From the NCBI GenBank assembly GCA_003586115.2, contig QVOM02000112.1, forward strand, positions 50,094,212-50,158,211: DNA of 64,000 nt, read 5' to 3'. The stretch comes from Salvator merianae (lineage: Eukaryota; Chordata; Lepidosauria; Squamata; Teiidae). A model generated the notes under the pieces. That model was not told where the DNA came from and made no database searches. It saw only the letters and a list, made by a program, of their open reading frames with translations. How positions within the stretch are numbered: position 1 is the stretch's first letter; the number at the start of each line of letters is the position of its first letter. The position numbers and the translations under genes are program-made. Positions 44,961 through 57,384 of the stretch are shown one piece after another.

Positions 44961-45427
44961 GAGGACCTTTCTGCACTTACCTTGTGTGATCCGCTGATCC
45001 GGATTGTGCAGTCCACTGATGCGGATCATGCTCCCTGCACCACTTCGAAGCTCATGCGAGCTTTAGAGCAGGCCCCCAAAGGCTCTGATGGCTAGTAATG
45101 AAAATTCCTGGTCTCGGAGTCCCCAGAGGACCAATTTCAATGCAACAAGGCATCCTGCCAAAATGGATCCCCCCTAGCCCAAGTAGAGTGGTAGACCTCA
45201 TTAATGACCTCCTGGTCCACTTCTGTGCCAGAATACCAGTAGACCTTATTATTGAGGTCTACTGGTATTCTGGCACAGAAGTGGACCAGGAGGCCAGTTT
45301 GGGCCTCCTAATCTGGAATATTCTCCATCTCATGCAGATAGTGGGTACCAGCATACGGACAAAGAAGTCCAGAAGAGGAATACAGCGTGCACTGATCCAG
45401 ATCTACAGTAAGTGCAGAAAGACCCTC
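44961..45427. mobile_element. TIR element family C, complete copy
   Basis: Ends GAGGACCTTTCTGCACTTAC and GTAAGTGCAGAAAGACCCTC are inverted. The centre is AGTAGACCTTATTATTGAGGTCTACT, with outer arms GTGCCAGAATACCAGTAGACC that are fully mirrored. Confidence 0.85.
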
Positions 45428-45479
45428 AGTTAAGCAGCTGTTAAAGCAGGGAAAGAGGCTGCAACAATTTTCTTTCTTT

Positions 45480-46100
45480 GTAGAAGCAAATAACGGTTAT
45501 TAAATAAAGCACTTCCACTTCAGGAGTTGGAGGCTGAAGGTAATAAAGAGCAGATACTGTGTAAGAAATTTCCTGCTAAAAACCAGGCCAAACGTACCGT
45601 TTTTCAACCAAAGCATTCAACTTGTGAATTGAATCAAAATCAGCAAATTGAAAGCAGATTCATACCATATATGTAATAGGGCATTGTGATTACTGCCAAA
45701 GCACAGTTCCTTGATCTTGTTTAGAAAACAAATCTTATCTAGTTGAGGCAAAAGAAAAAGCTGTTGCCATGTGTAGTAGCACGGAGTGGGATCAAGGAAT
45801 GATCTTGATTTATAGCACAGCTTGTGTTGTTGTGTAGAACCTGCCCAAGGAAAGGAAAAAGTATATCGGAAATGTAGCCTCCACTTTTAAATGCTTTTGA
45901 AAAGACCTCAGATCTTGTTTCTTAAAAGTTATGCCTGAATGCATAGTCAGGCAGGCAGTAAACAACAGGTTCATTGTAAATTTGTCTTTCTCAAGCTGCA
46001 ATGTTATTTGATTTGTGGATGCCTAGTTACAGATTGGATTATGCCAAACAGTTGTAAGCTGCATGCAGTCTTCCTCTGTCATATGCACACTTTGGCCATT
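45480..46100. other. Unrecognised DNA
   Basis: No exon or repeat identified between the family C element and the tandem repeat. Confidence 0.4.
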
Positions 46101-46326
46101 TCAGAAGAGGCCATCCATCTATTCCACCTGCAGGGGAGAGACAGAGGGGGCGCAGGGCCACTCCATCTGCCCTGCGAGGGACTCTTCTATCAAGTCCCTC
46201 CCCCCCAACTGTCAGAAGAGGCCAGCCATCTATTCCACATGCAGGAGAGAGACAGAGGGGGTGCAGGGCCACTCCATCTGCCCTGCAGGGAACGTTTCCA
46301 TCAAGTCTCTCCCCCTCTAACTGTCA
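46100..46326. repeat. Two-copy tandem repeat, about 112 bp unit
   Basis: TCAGAAGAGGCCATCCATCTATTCCACCTGCAGG...CCCTGCGAGGGACTC...CAAGTCCCTCCCCCC is followed directly by a second copy from about 46213 (TCAGAAGAGGCCAGCCATCTATTCCACATGCAGG). The frames repeat too, giving duplicated DRGGAGPLHLPC words. Confidence 0.85.
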
Positions 46327-46369
46327 GCCTGTGGTGACGGGCAGCTCCAAGGGTCACTCTGTCTAAGTT

Positions 46370-46820
46370 TTCTTTTCCTTTTCCTTTTATTTTCTTATTT
46401 ATTTATTTAAGATCCTAAATGGCTTGGGCCCCAAATACCTAAAGGAGCGTCTTCTCCCATACCAGCCTGCCCGTGCCTTAAGATCTGCAGATGAGGCCCA
46501 CCTGGTTGTACCACCACCTTCAACAGCTAAAGGGGTGGGCACCCAGGACAGGGCCTTTTCAGTGGTGGCCCCCAGACTGTGGAACACTCTTCCTCCTGAG
46601 GTGCGTCAAGCTTCCTCACTTTACATCTTTAGGAGAGCAATAAAGACTCCACCTATTTACCCTTACCTTTGGCTAAAGGTACAGCTTTCCCTCCCTACTT
46701 TCAGACTACTATTTTATTGCATGCCTTTTATGAGTTTTTGTTTTGTTCTGTTTTAATTGTTGTAACCCGCCCTGAGACCTTCGGGTATAGGGCAGGATAA
46801 AAATGCAAATAAATAAATAA
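46370..46820 (+). mobile_element. L2-like LINE: end of ORF2 and 3' UTR
   Basis: Frame 46424-46756 begins MGPKYLKERLLPYQPARALR and has FSVVAPRLWNTLPPEVRQAS, the conserved C-terminal end of L2/CR1-clade ORF2 in vertebrates (LWNSLP motif). It is followed by CCGCCCTGAGACCTTCGGGTATAGGGCAGG and an AAATAAATAAAT tail. Confidence 0.8.
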
Positions 46821-46849
46821 ATACATTTCTACCCTTACCTGAGTTATCC

Positions 46850-47373
46850 TGTGTCAGGGCAACCAGCCCCACCCTGGTTTGGGTTGCTGCTGGGGCAGGA
46901 CCAATCTACCCACATTCTGAACAGACTGCCCCATTCCAAGCCCGAGTGCCAACTTCAAAAGCTGGATCCAGGCCTCAAAGACTGAGCACAGCCTTTGAAG
47001 GCAAGGAAAGAAAGTTCCCAGCCTTTGGCATTTCTGGTCATCCCCTTTTCGCCAGTGTGCCAACTTCTAGCAACAGTTCCTTGTGCCCCACCAAAAAGGG
47101 TCCCTCGTATTCCAGATCACTGAGTGTGCCTTTTGCATGCCCTTCATGGTCCAGAGTACTGCTAGTGGTCCAGTTGTGGACCTCTTTAAAGAGGTCCACA
47201 TTTGGACCAGGATGGGGCATCATTTTGGTGCTCTATTCCAGTCTATAGCATTGTTCTGTGCTGATGAAGCATACCAATGGTGAGTAAGGCATCTGCTGGT
47301 CCGCACTAATGTGTGGGCAGCAAAGCCATAGACCAGAACATGTTGTGGTCTAAGGCCAAGTGCAGAAAGGGCC
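46850..47373. mobile_element. TIR element family C
   Basis: Right end GGCCAAGTGCAGAAAGGGCC; the centre GGACCTCTTTAAAGAGGTCC (47177-47200 area) is a palindrome; AAGAAAGTTCCCAGCC is shared with 2700. Confidence 0.65.
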
Positions 47374-48047
47374 ATTGTAATGTTTTGATATAAGACCATA
47401 AGAATGTCCAAAGAGGACAAAGTACCACATATTATTCTCCTGTCTATTGTATCTATAGAACAACCCTGCGAGGTGTGTCATCAGTTTTTTCTCAGATATA
47501 ACTTGCTGTACTGCTGTGGGAGCTGCCCAGTGTTCAACCAACTTTACAGCCAACTAGCTGCCCCTGCTTGTATGAACCTCAGTTTTCCATGTTTTTGATA
47601 ACCTGCTTCCTTGTTTTGCATGGATGCACCATATGGTTGGAAGGATGCTAATATATTCTACAACCTACAGGCATGTGGAAAGCTAGAAGGGCGCAAAGGC
47701 ATGTGACATAGTTGACTTTTTGTAGCTATCCACCTGCTTAAAATATGGAGATACCCTGAAGTCTTTTTTTCCAGCATAATTTTATCTCCTGCCTTCCCTC
47801 ATCCTTGCTTGTGCTAAGGATTTACAAATACATTTTAAAAAATTAGTTGCACTTATATTAAATAAAGGTCAAAGCCCTAATATTTACTAAACTCTGTTTT
47901 CACATAAGTTCTCCCAAAAGCTGGCAGATCTTCAAGTAAAGAGCTAGGTGTATAATAACCACACATTTATCATTTGTAGAATGAAATGTACCACTGGCTA
48001 GGACTCTATTAAGGCCCTCTTTTGTACATTTTTTATTGACAATATAG

Positions 48048-48178
48048 ATCAGGAGTGAAGCCCTCCAGATGTTGTTGGATTTCACTACCTATCAGCACCA
48101 TCAGCATGATTAAAGGACAAGACAGTAGATATTGCACACCAACAACATCTGGAGGTACCTTTGCTTTGCCTTTGGGAC
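48048..48178. mobile_element. MITE with CCTCCAGATGTTGTTGG ends
   Basis: CCCTCCAGATGTTGTTGGATTTCACTACC is mirrored by CACACCAACAACATCTGGAGG. This is a very common short transposon in lizards, as I recall it, so it helps to place the host. A degenerate copy is at about 53260-53345. Confidence 0.75.
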
Positions 48179-48764
48179 TCTTTTTACATAACTAATTAAT
48201 GATTAAATGTTCTACCCTCGGCCTTACAGCACGGCAGGTATTTGAAAATAATGTCTTCTGAATGTCTCTGCCTTTGTCAAGAAAGTGCAGTTTAAATACT
48301 GGAGCATGTCTTCTTATATTGGCCATTTTATAGAGATACCCACTCCAGATATTTATCCCAGATTGTCTGTCAGTTTCCTGGGAGACAAAGTAGTATTTCT
48401 TCCTCTTGTTTGCTTCCAGACCTGAATTCAGTTCTGACCAGAAATGTAGGCGAATTTTGTGCTGAAACCTTCACTACAAGAAAACAACTGATTCAAGAAA
48501 TGCCGTAATAATATTCAAGTTCCTAAATTTATTTTATTCAGATTGTCATCGTTTTATATATCCCCTTGCTTTATCTGTGCAGGCTTTTATTTTTTGTAAT
48601 TTCGGCCTTGAAATGTAAATTTATCATACAATTAATAGTTTTTAGATGAAAACTCAACATTCTAACCAAACTTTGCCTGAACAGAAGCATGTATCTAAGC
48701 CCATGTATTTCTTTAGGATTTGAATATCTATCTTGAGACTGGTTAGTCTAGTAAATTTTGTATC

Positions 48765-50345
48765 TGTTGTTGTTCAGTCATTTAGTCATGTCCAACTCTT
48801 TGTGACCTCATTGACCATAACATGCCAGGCCCTTCTGTCCTCTGTTGCCTGCCAAAGTTTGCCCAAGCTCACCTATCTATTCATCTCATACTCTGTCATC
48901 CCCTTCTCCTTTGGCTTTCAATCTTTTCCAGCATCAGGGTCTTTTCCAATGAGTCCTTCTTCTCATTACATGCCAAAAATATTTGATCTTCAGCTTCAGT
49001 ATTTGTCCTTCTAATGAATAATCAGGGTTGATTTCCTTTAGTATTGACTGATTTGGTTTCCTTGCAGTCCAAGGGACTCTCAAAGGTTTTCTCCAGCACC
49101 ACAATTGGAAAACATTAATTCTTCGACATTCACCTTTCCTTATGGTCCAACTCTCACAGCCATACATCATGACTGGGAAAATCATAGCTTGGCAAAGTTA
49201 TGTCTCTATGTTTTAAAATGCTGTCCAGGTTTGCCATAGCTTTCCTCTCAAGGAGCAAGTTGTCTTTTAATTTAATGATTGCAGTCACTGTCTGTAGTGA
49301 ACTTTGAGTTCAAGAAAATAAAATCTGACGCTGCTTCAATTTCTTTCCCATCTAATTACCATGATCTTAGTTTGGTTTTTTTTAATATTTCACCCTCATG
49401 AAGAGGCTCCTTAATTCTTCTTCACTTTCTGCCATCAGAGTTGTCTCCGTATCTGAAGTTGTTGATATTTCTCCTGACAATCTTAATTCCAGTTTTTGAT
49501 TCATCCAGCCTGACACTTTGCATGATGTACTGTGCATAGAAGTTAAATAAATAGGGTGACAATATACAGCCTTGTCATACTTCTTTCCCAATCTTGAACC
49601 AATCACTTGTTCCACGTTCAGTTCTCACTGTTGCTTCTTGACCTGCATACAGATACCTCAGGAGACAGGTAAGGCGGTTGTGTCTCCCTTCGCTTTATGA
49701 ACTTGCCATAGTCAAATGTTTTCATGTAGTCAGTGAAGCAGAAGTAGATGTTTTTCTGGAACTCCCTTGCTTTCTCCGTAATCCAGTGAATAATGGTGAT
49801 TTGATCTTTAGTTCCTCTGCCTCTTTGAAAACCAGCTGGCTCTTCTAGTAGTTATCAGTTCACATATTGCTGAAGTCTAGCTTCAAGAATTTTGAGTGTA
49901 ACCTTGCTGGTATGTGAAATGAGCACAGTTGTTCAGAGTCTGAGCATTCTTTGACATTGTCCTTTGCAACTGGAAGGTAAACTGACCTTTTCAAATCCAG
50001 TGGTCACTACTCAGTTTTCCAAATTTGCTGGCATATTGAGTGTAGCATTTTAACAACAACATCTTTTAGGATTTTAAATAGTTCAGTTGGAATTCTGTCA
50101 CCTCCACTAGCCTTGTTGCTAGCCATGCTTCTTAAGGCCCACTTAACTTCACTCTCCAGGATGTCTGGCTCTAGGTTAGTGGCTATAAGTGATGGTAAGA
50201 TCTTTCTTGAATAGTTCTGTGTGTTCTTGCTACCTCTTCTTTATCTCTTCTGCTTCTCTTAGCTCCCTACCATTTTTGTCTTTCATCATGCCCATATTTT
50301 CATGAAACCTTTTTTTTGATATTTCCAATTTTCTTGACGAGATCT
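48765..50345 (-). mobile_element. BovB LINE, 3' part of ORF2 and 3' UTR
   Basis: On the - strand the frame at 48934-49185 reads VMMYGCESWTIRKGECRRIN and LWCWRKPLRVPWTARKPNQS; 49382-49615 ends AESEEELRSLFMRVKY. These are the standard BovB ORF2 words. The tail at 48765 (complement) ends GACTAAATGACTGAACAACAAC. Confidence 0.88.
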
Positions 50346-50465
50346 CTTGTTTTTCCCATTCTCTTGTTTTCTTCTATTTCTTTGCATTGCATCTGTGTAT
50401 GTACAAGGCTGTAAAACCCCAACAGCACTGTTGTTTTCCCTGAAAACCTATGAATTGTTTTTTAG

Positions 50466-50535
50466 CAAAGGCCAAAACGAAGAGCAAAACATTTGGCAGC
50501 GGTCAAATTTTGTTATTCTTTGTAGACACTTCTAA
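50466..50535 (+). CDS. Candidate ICOSLG tail exon (weak)
   Basis: After ATTGTTTTTTAG, entry in the phase left by exon 5 completes a Cys codon and opens a 23-residue tail beginning CKGQNEEQNIWQR, with stop TAA at 50533-50535. Alternatively it could splice out at a weak GTAGAC donor into the exon at 52617. It follows directly on a BovB copy and has no recognisable homology. Confidence 0.2.
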
Positions 50536-51037
50536 CTGTTCTAGTATCTAACAGGAAGAAATAATAATTTGACTAGTAATTTGTTTTGAAAAGCAAGAAC
50601 AGCTGCTGCTTCCAGACCTTCATTAGTGTAATTCCTCATATGAAAATGGTTTGCTTTTTTTGGAAGAAAGTTATCATATCCAAAATAATTATAGCAATAA
50701 ACCAAAAAATAATTGTCAGTCAAGCAATGTATCAAATCAATCCCACTTTCAGAAAGCCTCTAATTCTCATCAGCAGAGTGGGGGTAACATTGTATCCCAG
50801 GTAAGTGACAATGCAAATGTATGAATGCAGTTTTGAAAATATGATTATCTAGTACAATTTTAGGACAATGTCCCCCTGGAAAAAAATCCATTCAGAAATC
50901 AGACCAGTACTATAATAGCTGGGTTACATGAATTTAAAAAAAAAGTGAGGATCTCCTAAGGAACTCACAGAATTAATTCTACATATGTCAGTCTTTCAAT
51001 AATTTGGCTTCTGCCCATTATTCTACTCAGCCACTTC

Positions 51038-52237
51038 TTAAGTTCCCCCTTCTGACTCCTTCAGGTTTTTCTTCTTTTTTCTCCTCCTCCAATCCTTTCC
51101 TTGTTTACACCAGAAATGTTGTTTGTTCACAGATTTCCATTTGAATCTTTGCTGCTTCCAAATATGGGTTGTTTCCGTTATTATTCGCCTCATATGTTCC
51201 TTCCTCCCCTGTAAGATTTTTTCCAAGGCTTCCTTCAGTGAAAAAGTATAACCTTGAACTGTTATCAGTAGTAGAGACAACTCGTCTTGTCTTGTAGTCT
51301 GTATTTCTTGAGCCATAAATTTTGTCTCAGGAATTTCTGCCTTAAAATCATCCAGTTTCAAAGCCTTATCCTTTGTTTCATGAAGTTCAGTGCATATAGC
51401 ACCTATTTCATTTTTAAGGTCTTGTCTTAATCTCTCAAAAGTCAGCCCCTGAATCTCAAAGGAACTCCGCATTTCTTGAAAAATAGCATCCATTTTTTAA
51501 AGAAGTAAATCTGATTGTAAGTCACACTGATCATTTTTTTCTAGTTGCAGGTTCTTCCTCTCCACGTTTGACATTAAACTTGGTTCTCTGAAGAAGCCCT
51601 CTAATAATTAAAGGCACTTTTTTCCCCCTTCCTTTCTCTTAATTAAACGGAACTCCCATGTCCTTGCAGCCTGCTTGTTTATTTAGCTGATAAGAACAGC
51701 TCAAACGTATTTTAATGAGACACTGAAAACCCCGGCGTGTCCGAGGAACAGAACTTTGAATGATTTATCTAAAGATTCACAGCCTTTGCAAATACTTTAG
51801 CATCTTGCTGAATTACGATGTTTAAACTTTCGGCATACATTATCCAAGCTGTAATTGTAGAGGGTTTTTTTCTTTTCTTTTTTTCCCCTTTTCTTAATGT
51901 TTATCTTAGTTTCAATGTCTTACGAATTAAAAAGAGGATCGGCCGAACTTACAGTCTCAAAGACAACACACAACGTGACTCAGGAATGTTGACAAATTTC
52001 CCCCAGCTCCTTCGTCTCCTCCGTATGCAGGTTGCCGTGAATCTCTCGCTGCCCCCACTGGGGGGAGACTTGTTGGAGCTCAAATGAGGAATCCCTCCAC
52101 CTCCCTGTCACTCAGGGAGATGAAATCTTCTGACAGAGGGGGTTTGAACTCCCCCCTCTGTCTCCTCATGTTGCGGTTTGCTCAGAGGAAAAATTCCTCT
52201 CAGCAACTACATTCGGCCATCTTCCCCAGAAGTCTGA
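51038..52237 (-). mobile_element. L1 LINE 5' UTR and ORF1 N-terminal part
   Basis: The frame 51038-51493 on the - strand starts MDAIFQEMRSSFEIQGLTFE and is rich in charged heptads (coiled coil), typical of L1 ORF1. The - strand upstream reaches GACTTCTGGGGAAGATGGCC at about 52237, an L1 5' end. No 3' part is attached. Confidence 0.65.
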
Positions 52238-52451
52238 CATATGATCTTTGTGACAAGGATTTATTACACACAGAAAAGACCTCATCCTTCACCAATCTGA
52301 TGAATGGATTCAGAAACTTCTTTCTTCAAGTTATCCACAGAGATAAAACACCAGAAACTAAACCAATTTCAAAACACTTGGAAAACTTTTATAATTAATT
52401 TCAAGCAGAATTTAGGTGTAGGTTTTGTCTATGGTTTTGTTTAAACATAGG

Positions 52452-52545
52452 GCCTTTCTGCACTTGACCTATATACCAGATTTGAGCACCTCATAGTCCT
52501 CTTTTGTTTGCATGCTGGTGCAGACTAGAGAGGCGCTGCCCACTG
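52452..52545. mobile_element. Truncated TIR end (GGGCCTTTCTGCACTTGACC)
   Basis: One-sided end of the family A/C type just before the candidate tail exon at 52617. Confidence 0.4.
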
Positions 52546-52616
52546 CTAACATATTTGTTTGCTAAAGGATGCAAAGATGAATAAGAATCTTATAAATGAC
52601 TGTCCTGTTTTAACAG

Positions 52617-52652
52617 ATGTTGGTGAAAATGAAGATGAAACAAACCAAAATG
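52617..52652 (+). CDS. Candidate small cytoplasmic-tail exon of ICOSLG
   Basis: 36 nt between a good acceptor (CCTGTTTTAACAG) and a strong donor (ATG|GTAAGT). Read in phase 1 it encodes VGENEDETNQN, and the next acceptor at 53438 then gives AAV and a stop. The exon joining it to 38908 has not been identified, so this is a proposal. Confidence 0.35.
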
Positions 52653-53438
52653 GTAAGTAGTAAGTTATTCAACAGACCATCTACCTGCAGCGCCAAAATT
52701 GAAAGGTTCTTCCAAATTTTGTACAAACTTTTAACAGTAACCTTCTACCTTGACCATATAGTGGTTTTCTTATGGAACGATGCTGAAGAAGTTCCATTGC
52801 TGTTAGATTCAGGTGCAATATAATAGCCAGGTATCATTGCCTTTGCTGGTAGAAAGGCTGGTAGCCTTTGCTAGTGTGACAGCTGTAAACAGGCAGGCTG
52901 GAGACTATGAGGAAAAAATGGAAATAGTCTGACTAGACTGAAGCTAAGGTCTTCACCTTGTCCTACAAAAGTAGGAGTGGCAAGCCTGAGTACCGCAAGA
53001 TGTGGACAGACCACAGGTTCTAGCATGTCTCCACTGCACTGGCCTCTTTTCCAGATTGGGCTGCCCTTGTGGCTGTAGGCAGCCTCAGAGAGGAGCTTGA
53101 CAGTTCTACTGCCTCTCTGATGAGTATTAAAGCTCCTCATGCACCTTGGAGGGGTGTTGAAGCCCCTATATGCACCTTGAAACCCCTTCAGAAGGTGGTT
53201 GCTGTGGAGACAGTCAGACTTTAATGCCCATTCAATTTGGATTCAGTGGCCTGTGGAGACACAGCCTATTATCCAGATTGTGAACAATGCTGGATGTGAA
53301 TGATGGGAGTTGGAACTGTGAAACATCTGGAAAGGCTGAAAAACAGCCACTTCTGCATTATATGAATATTGCCTTTGAAGCAATATTCCCTTTGCCCATA
53401 CATAACAGATTTTTTTTTTTTTCATTTTGTTTTTAAAG

Positions 53439-53449
53439 CTGCTGTTTGA
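53439..53449 (+). CDS. Candidate terminal coding segment of ICOSLG with stop TGA
   Basis: It follows a very long pyrimidine tract (TTTTTTTTTTTTTCATTTTG...TAAAG). Entered in phase 1 it reads Ala-Ala-Val-stop. Human ICOSLG also ends in a short acidic tail with a final Val, a weak similarity. AATAAA at 54325-54330 could be the polyadenylation signal. Confidence 0.3.
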
Positions 53450-53604
53450 ACAGAAGACTTCCCAAAGTCTCTGAATGCTGGGAAGAAAGCAAGTGCTACA
53501 TCAGGACTACTTGAAGACTAGAGCATATGCAGCAGACCATGGACTCAAGCTCTAAAATTATACAGAATCTTAAGCTCTGCCAGAAATTAGGCATATCCAT
53601 CCCT

Positions 53605-53800
53605 TTGCTGAGAGAGGAACTGTAGCTCTGTGCTAATGCAGGCTGCCTGGAAAGCCGAGGGTTGCTGGTTTGATCCCCAGCCTCTCCTCAGAAAGAGGTA
53701 GTTACAGATGACTTCTGTATTTCTGTCAAAAAAACCTACATGGAGGTACCTATGCAATCACCCATGACTCAGTGGTTCTCAACAGTCCCTTAATTCAGGC
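53605..53800 (+). mobile_element. tRNA-derived SINE, degenerate
   Basis: GCCTGGAAAGCCGAGGGTTGCTGGTTTGATCCCCAGCCTCTCC parallels 39046-39095, with B box GGTTTGATCC. Confidence 0.65.
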
Positions 53801-55520
53801 TACATGACATCCCTTGCCCTTGTTCATCCCATCCCACTATGGTCCTGCCATGACACCACTCCTGGTCCTTCCTAGTCCTGTCCCCATTCCACCCCAGAGG
53901 AGGAAAACCTATAATTGCCCCTGCTTTTTGAAAAATCTCTCTTGCTTCCTGGACATGATGCACCTTTGATTTCTTTCCTGCCTTGTGCCCTTTTTGACTC
54001 TTGTTTGCTTCCCCTTCTCCCTCTTGCTTTCTGGACCCAGGACAAGTAAATCTAGCCCCATCCCCTCTTGTCTTTGTGAAGGGAAAAACAATCTGGTTAA
54101 GTTTAGTGCCTAGGGGTTTTTATTGCTGGATTATAGGAAAACTTAGCTTCTGAAACCACTCAAAGTGAAACTTGACTTTAGATACCACAGCAACCTTATA
54201 AAATTCATTAAGTATCAAATCCTGTTTATTAAAATAATTGGAGTTCACTGGTTTTTCTCTGCTGTGATGTATACCAGTGTGCCTATTCCACTTCTCGTTT
54301 TGCTTGATATTTTGAATAGTGTTTAATAAAATTTAAGTTTTTTTTTAATTCCTAGCATTTTGGACTCTGCCTTCCACTTCCCCCTTCTTAACACCACCGC
54401 ACCAGATCAGTTGTCTGTGAAACCTACCTCTTAATGCTTAAGACCCACAAAGTGAATTGAGAGCTATTCCTCAAACAAGTTAAAACTAGTATAAACCAGT
54501 TCACTTCATAACACTAACAGGCAGGAGTTAACTCCCAGCATCCAATTCACCAGTGTACCAGTCTAGTTAGGAATTCTGGCAAAGGATCCTGGGTGAGACC
54601 CCAGATTGTCTCAGGTTCCCAGATTACCTTGGTTAGCCAATGGGAAGGTGGGAGGTGGGGTGAGCTGGGGGGGTCTGAGAAGGAGGAGGAGGAATGGGAG
54701 TTGAGCCAGGGTCATACAGCTGCTCCAGGTCAGAAACTAGCAAGATGCCATATGGAGAGCTATGGACAGCTGCTCTGAAGGGGAAGGGAACTTCCCAGCA
54801 AAAGTGTGTAAGTAGGGACTGTCTAGTAAGTTGCAACCAGGCTGGGGGACTGGGACTGTCAACATAACTGTTATCTATCTTTAATATTGTTTTGCAACCA
54901 AAGAGAGTCCAACTGTAAGCCCATTGTGGTAAGCGTTGCATTATTATTATTATTATTTTAATAAAAAGTTTTCACTTTTAAAGACTGCCTTGTTCCTTGG
55001 AGAAGAGGAAGCCCCCAGTCACACATCCTGGTGGCACAATCCTTCTGGGAACTAAGTTAATATTATTTCTCCAAGAAAAAAAAAGAAAAGAAAACTCAAG
55101 AGAGGATTGTTATGATACGAAACAGCCAGTTATCAATAAATGCTTACACACTTCAATGTGCAGAATTGCCATTTTGCCATGATAAAAGCTGTCCATGAGG
55201 ACCATAACATGGGGCCAATGGACCACATTGAATCTCAGACAAAGCAAAAGGAAAAAAAAAACATGTTTAAACTGCTGGGTGGGCTTCAACTCCTTCCCCC
55301 CATTCAGGCACTGTATTTGAGCAAGGAGAATGCCTAAAAAAAAAATCTGGTTTGCCAAGGTGCAGCTTTTCATTTGGAAATAGCTCTGTGCATTTTGGTC
55401 TGAAATCATTTTAAATCTGAACAGAGCCAGGCTCAGCAAACTTGCAATGTGTTGTTAAAGTTGGTACACTTTTTACAGATTGATCTTGGGTGAAGAATTC
55501 AACAGGATCCTACAAGGAAC
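53801..55520. other. Possible ICOSLG 3' flank, no gene recognised
   Basis: AATAAA at 54325 and an ATT microsatellite near 54943-54960 are the only features. No coding homology was seen. Confidence 0.4.
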
Positions 55521-55532
55521 GGTTAAATGTAC

Positions 55533-55660
55533 AGCCCTTTCTGCATGAGGTCTTATTCTGGATTATATCCTGGGGCCTCCTGTAGTCTGCGCCACCATGT
55601 CATTGGCAGGTCCCTGTTCCAGGATGTAATCCAGAATAAGGTCCAGTGCAAAAAGGGCCT
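55533..55660. mobile_element. MITE family A, short copy
   Basis: GCCCTTTCTGCATGAGGTCTTATTCTGGATTATATCC mirrored by GGATGTAATCCAGAATAAGGTCCAGTGCAAAAAGGGCC. Confidence 0.8.
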
Positions 55661-57384
55661 ATGTGCACATATAGAAAAGAACCTGTGCCCTTTTATACTG
55701 CTGTCCTTCCATTGTTTTCTATGGGAAGATGACAATAGTATGGGTGTACGCAGGAAAATCTGCATATACCTACCTGGGGTCCTTTTTCATGCAATCAGGG
55801 TAAAAGAGTCAATAGCATTCACAGGTCTACCAAAAAAATTTTTTTTTTCAGGTGTCAAGGTTTTTTGAATGGATTTAGGGTATTTTGAGGGTGCTGAATT
55901 CAAAAATCCCATTACTTTTGCTGAATTGGTTCTAGTTTTTGAGATAATGGACATCCATGAAAATAATGCATTCCCCCAATGCGACTTGTGTGTGATAACA
56001 AATGCAATAGCTTTTGGTCTGCCTTTTGACTCTTTAACAGTGTCAACTCTTTAACATGAAATATCCCATATAATTATTTTGTATTGCAATTTGTAGGCCT
56101 ACAATGCTGGCAGGTCTGAACGCCTTTCAAACGTGTTGCGTTAATTAATTAATTAACTATTAAATATCTCAGAAACTAGAGCCAATCTGACAAAACCAAA
56201 GTCATATTCTTAATCAGCACCATAAACTTAATATAAAACCATTCAGACATCATTGGCACCAAAATCACTGTATACCAGTGATCAGATCTTCTGCCTACAA
56301 ATGTGCAGATACGCATATTTCAGCTCACCAACGAAGTCTGTCAAACGATGGGATTTATATCACAGCACTTCAGGTTAGATTGAGGGCTGACACGAGGGAA
56401 TTTCCCAAGTAATTACCTTTTGTTGGTTTATGTGGAGCAAAACCACAGATTGCTTCAGTTATGCTTATTGGCATTCATGGCTGAAGCCAAAAAGCCAACA
56501 AGAAAGTAGAATGGGCTTCAGTCTTTCCGTTCTCACCTCTGCTCTTCTGACAATCTTGGATCGACAGCTCCCGGTACTATCAGTTTCCTTATGCCGCATT
56601 AGGTAGCTAGTCATCCAACTGTCAGAAATGGAAGTACATCTCAGGGCAGGATGCAAAACAGAGAATATAGGGGCTTCTCATTACAAACCTGTTATCCATC
56701 TTATGCTCACTTATTACAAGGGGAGGGGAGAGCCAATGACTGAAGCATCCAGAATGCTGAAGGAGCACAGGTGATCACAAGTATGTGTGTTTTCTTCCTC
56801 CCAGGAGCCTGCTAGAGACACCTTTGCTAGGCTCCCAAACAAAGGTGAGGAGATATCTCTGGCCTGCTAGCATCTTTGAAATGGACACCTCGGGGCTGCT
56901 GCCCAGGTCCAGTAGCCCGGTGCATATTCTGCCTATGTGACCTAATACATTTCCAGCTTATGGAATATATTGAACTGTGGTGAAAAGGAAAACTTCTGCG
57001 GCACGGGTTTTTCTAGATGCAAACTGCAGGTTGCACCTCTTTTTCAGGTGGTTACTAGTAGTGCTGCCATCGAGCCCCTGTCTGAGAGAAAAATAGCCTC
57101 TTCTCTGCTGGGATCAAGAGAAAAGACAAGGGCTAAACAGTTCCCCCTCCCTCCTCCCTTTTAGGAAGTGATAAAACCAGTTAGCAAGCTTCTGGTCCTG
57201 AAGCATATGGTCAAAGGCTGAGGGGAAACCACCTTCCAAAGAGCAGAGCGTGTTTCAGAAGAAGAGATTCTTTATTAAAAAAAAAAAAAGGTGAATTAGA
57301 AAATGTTACTACAGTAGGAGATGTAGTGCAGTTTCTTCCAGTCTGAATTTGCTCCCTGCTGGAAAAAGGGTGTCCCTTGTGGCA
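55661..57384. other. Unrecognised intergenic DNA
   Basis: No exon, RNA gene or clear repeat seen except an A(13) run at about 57278-57290. Confidence 0.45.

Noticed and set aside
50753..50800. 48-nt segment between a good acceptor and a CAG|GTAAGT donor, considered as an ICOSLG tail exon
   Set aside because: Joined to exon 5 it would give an immediate TGA stop, and its phases do not fit the other candidates.
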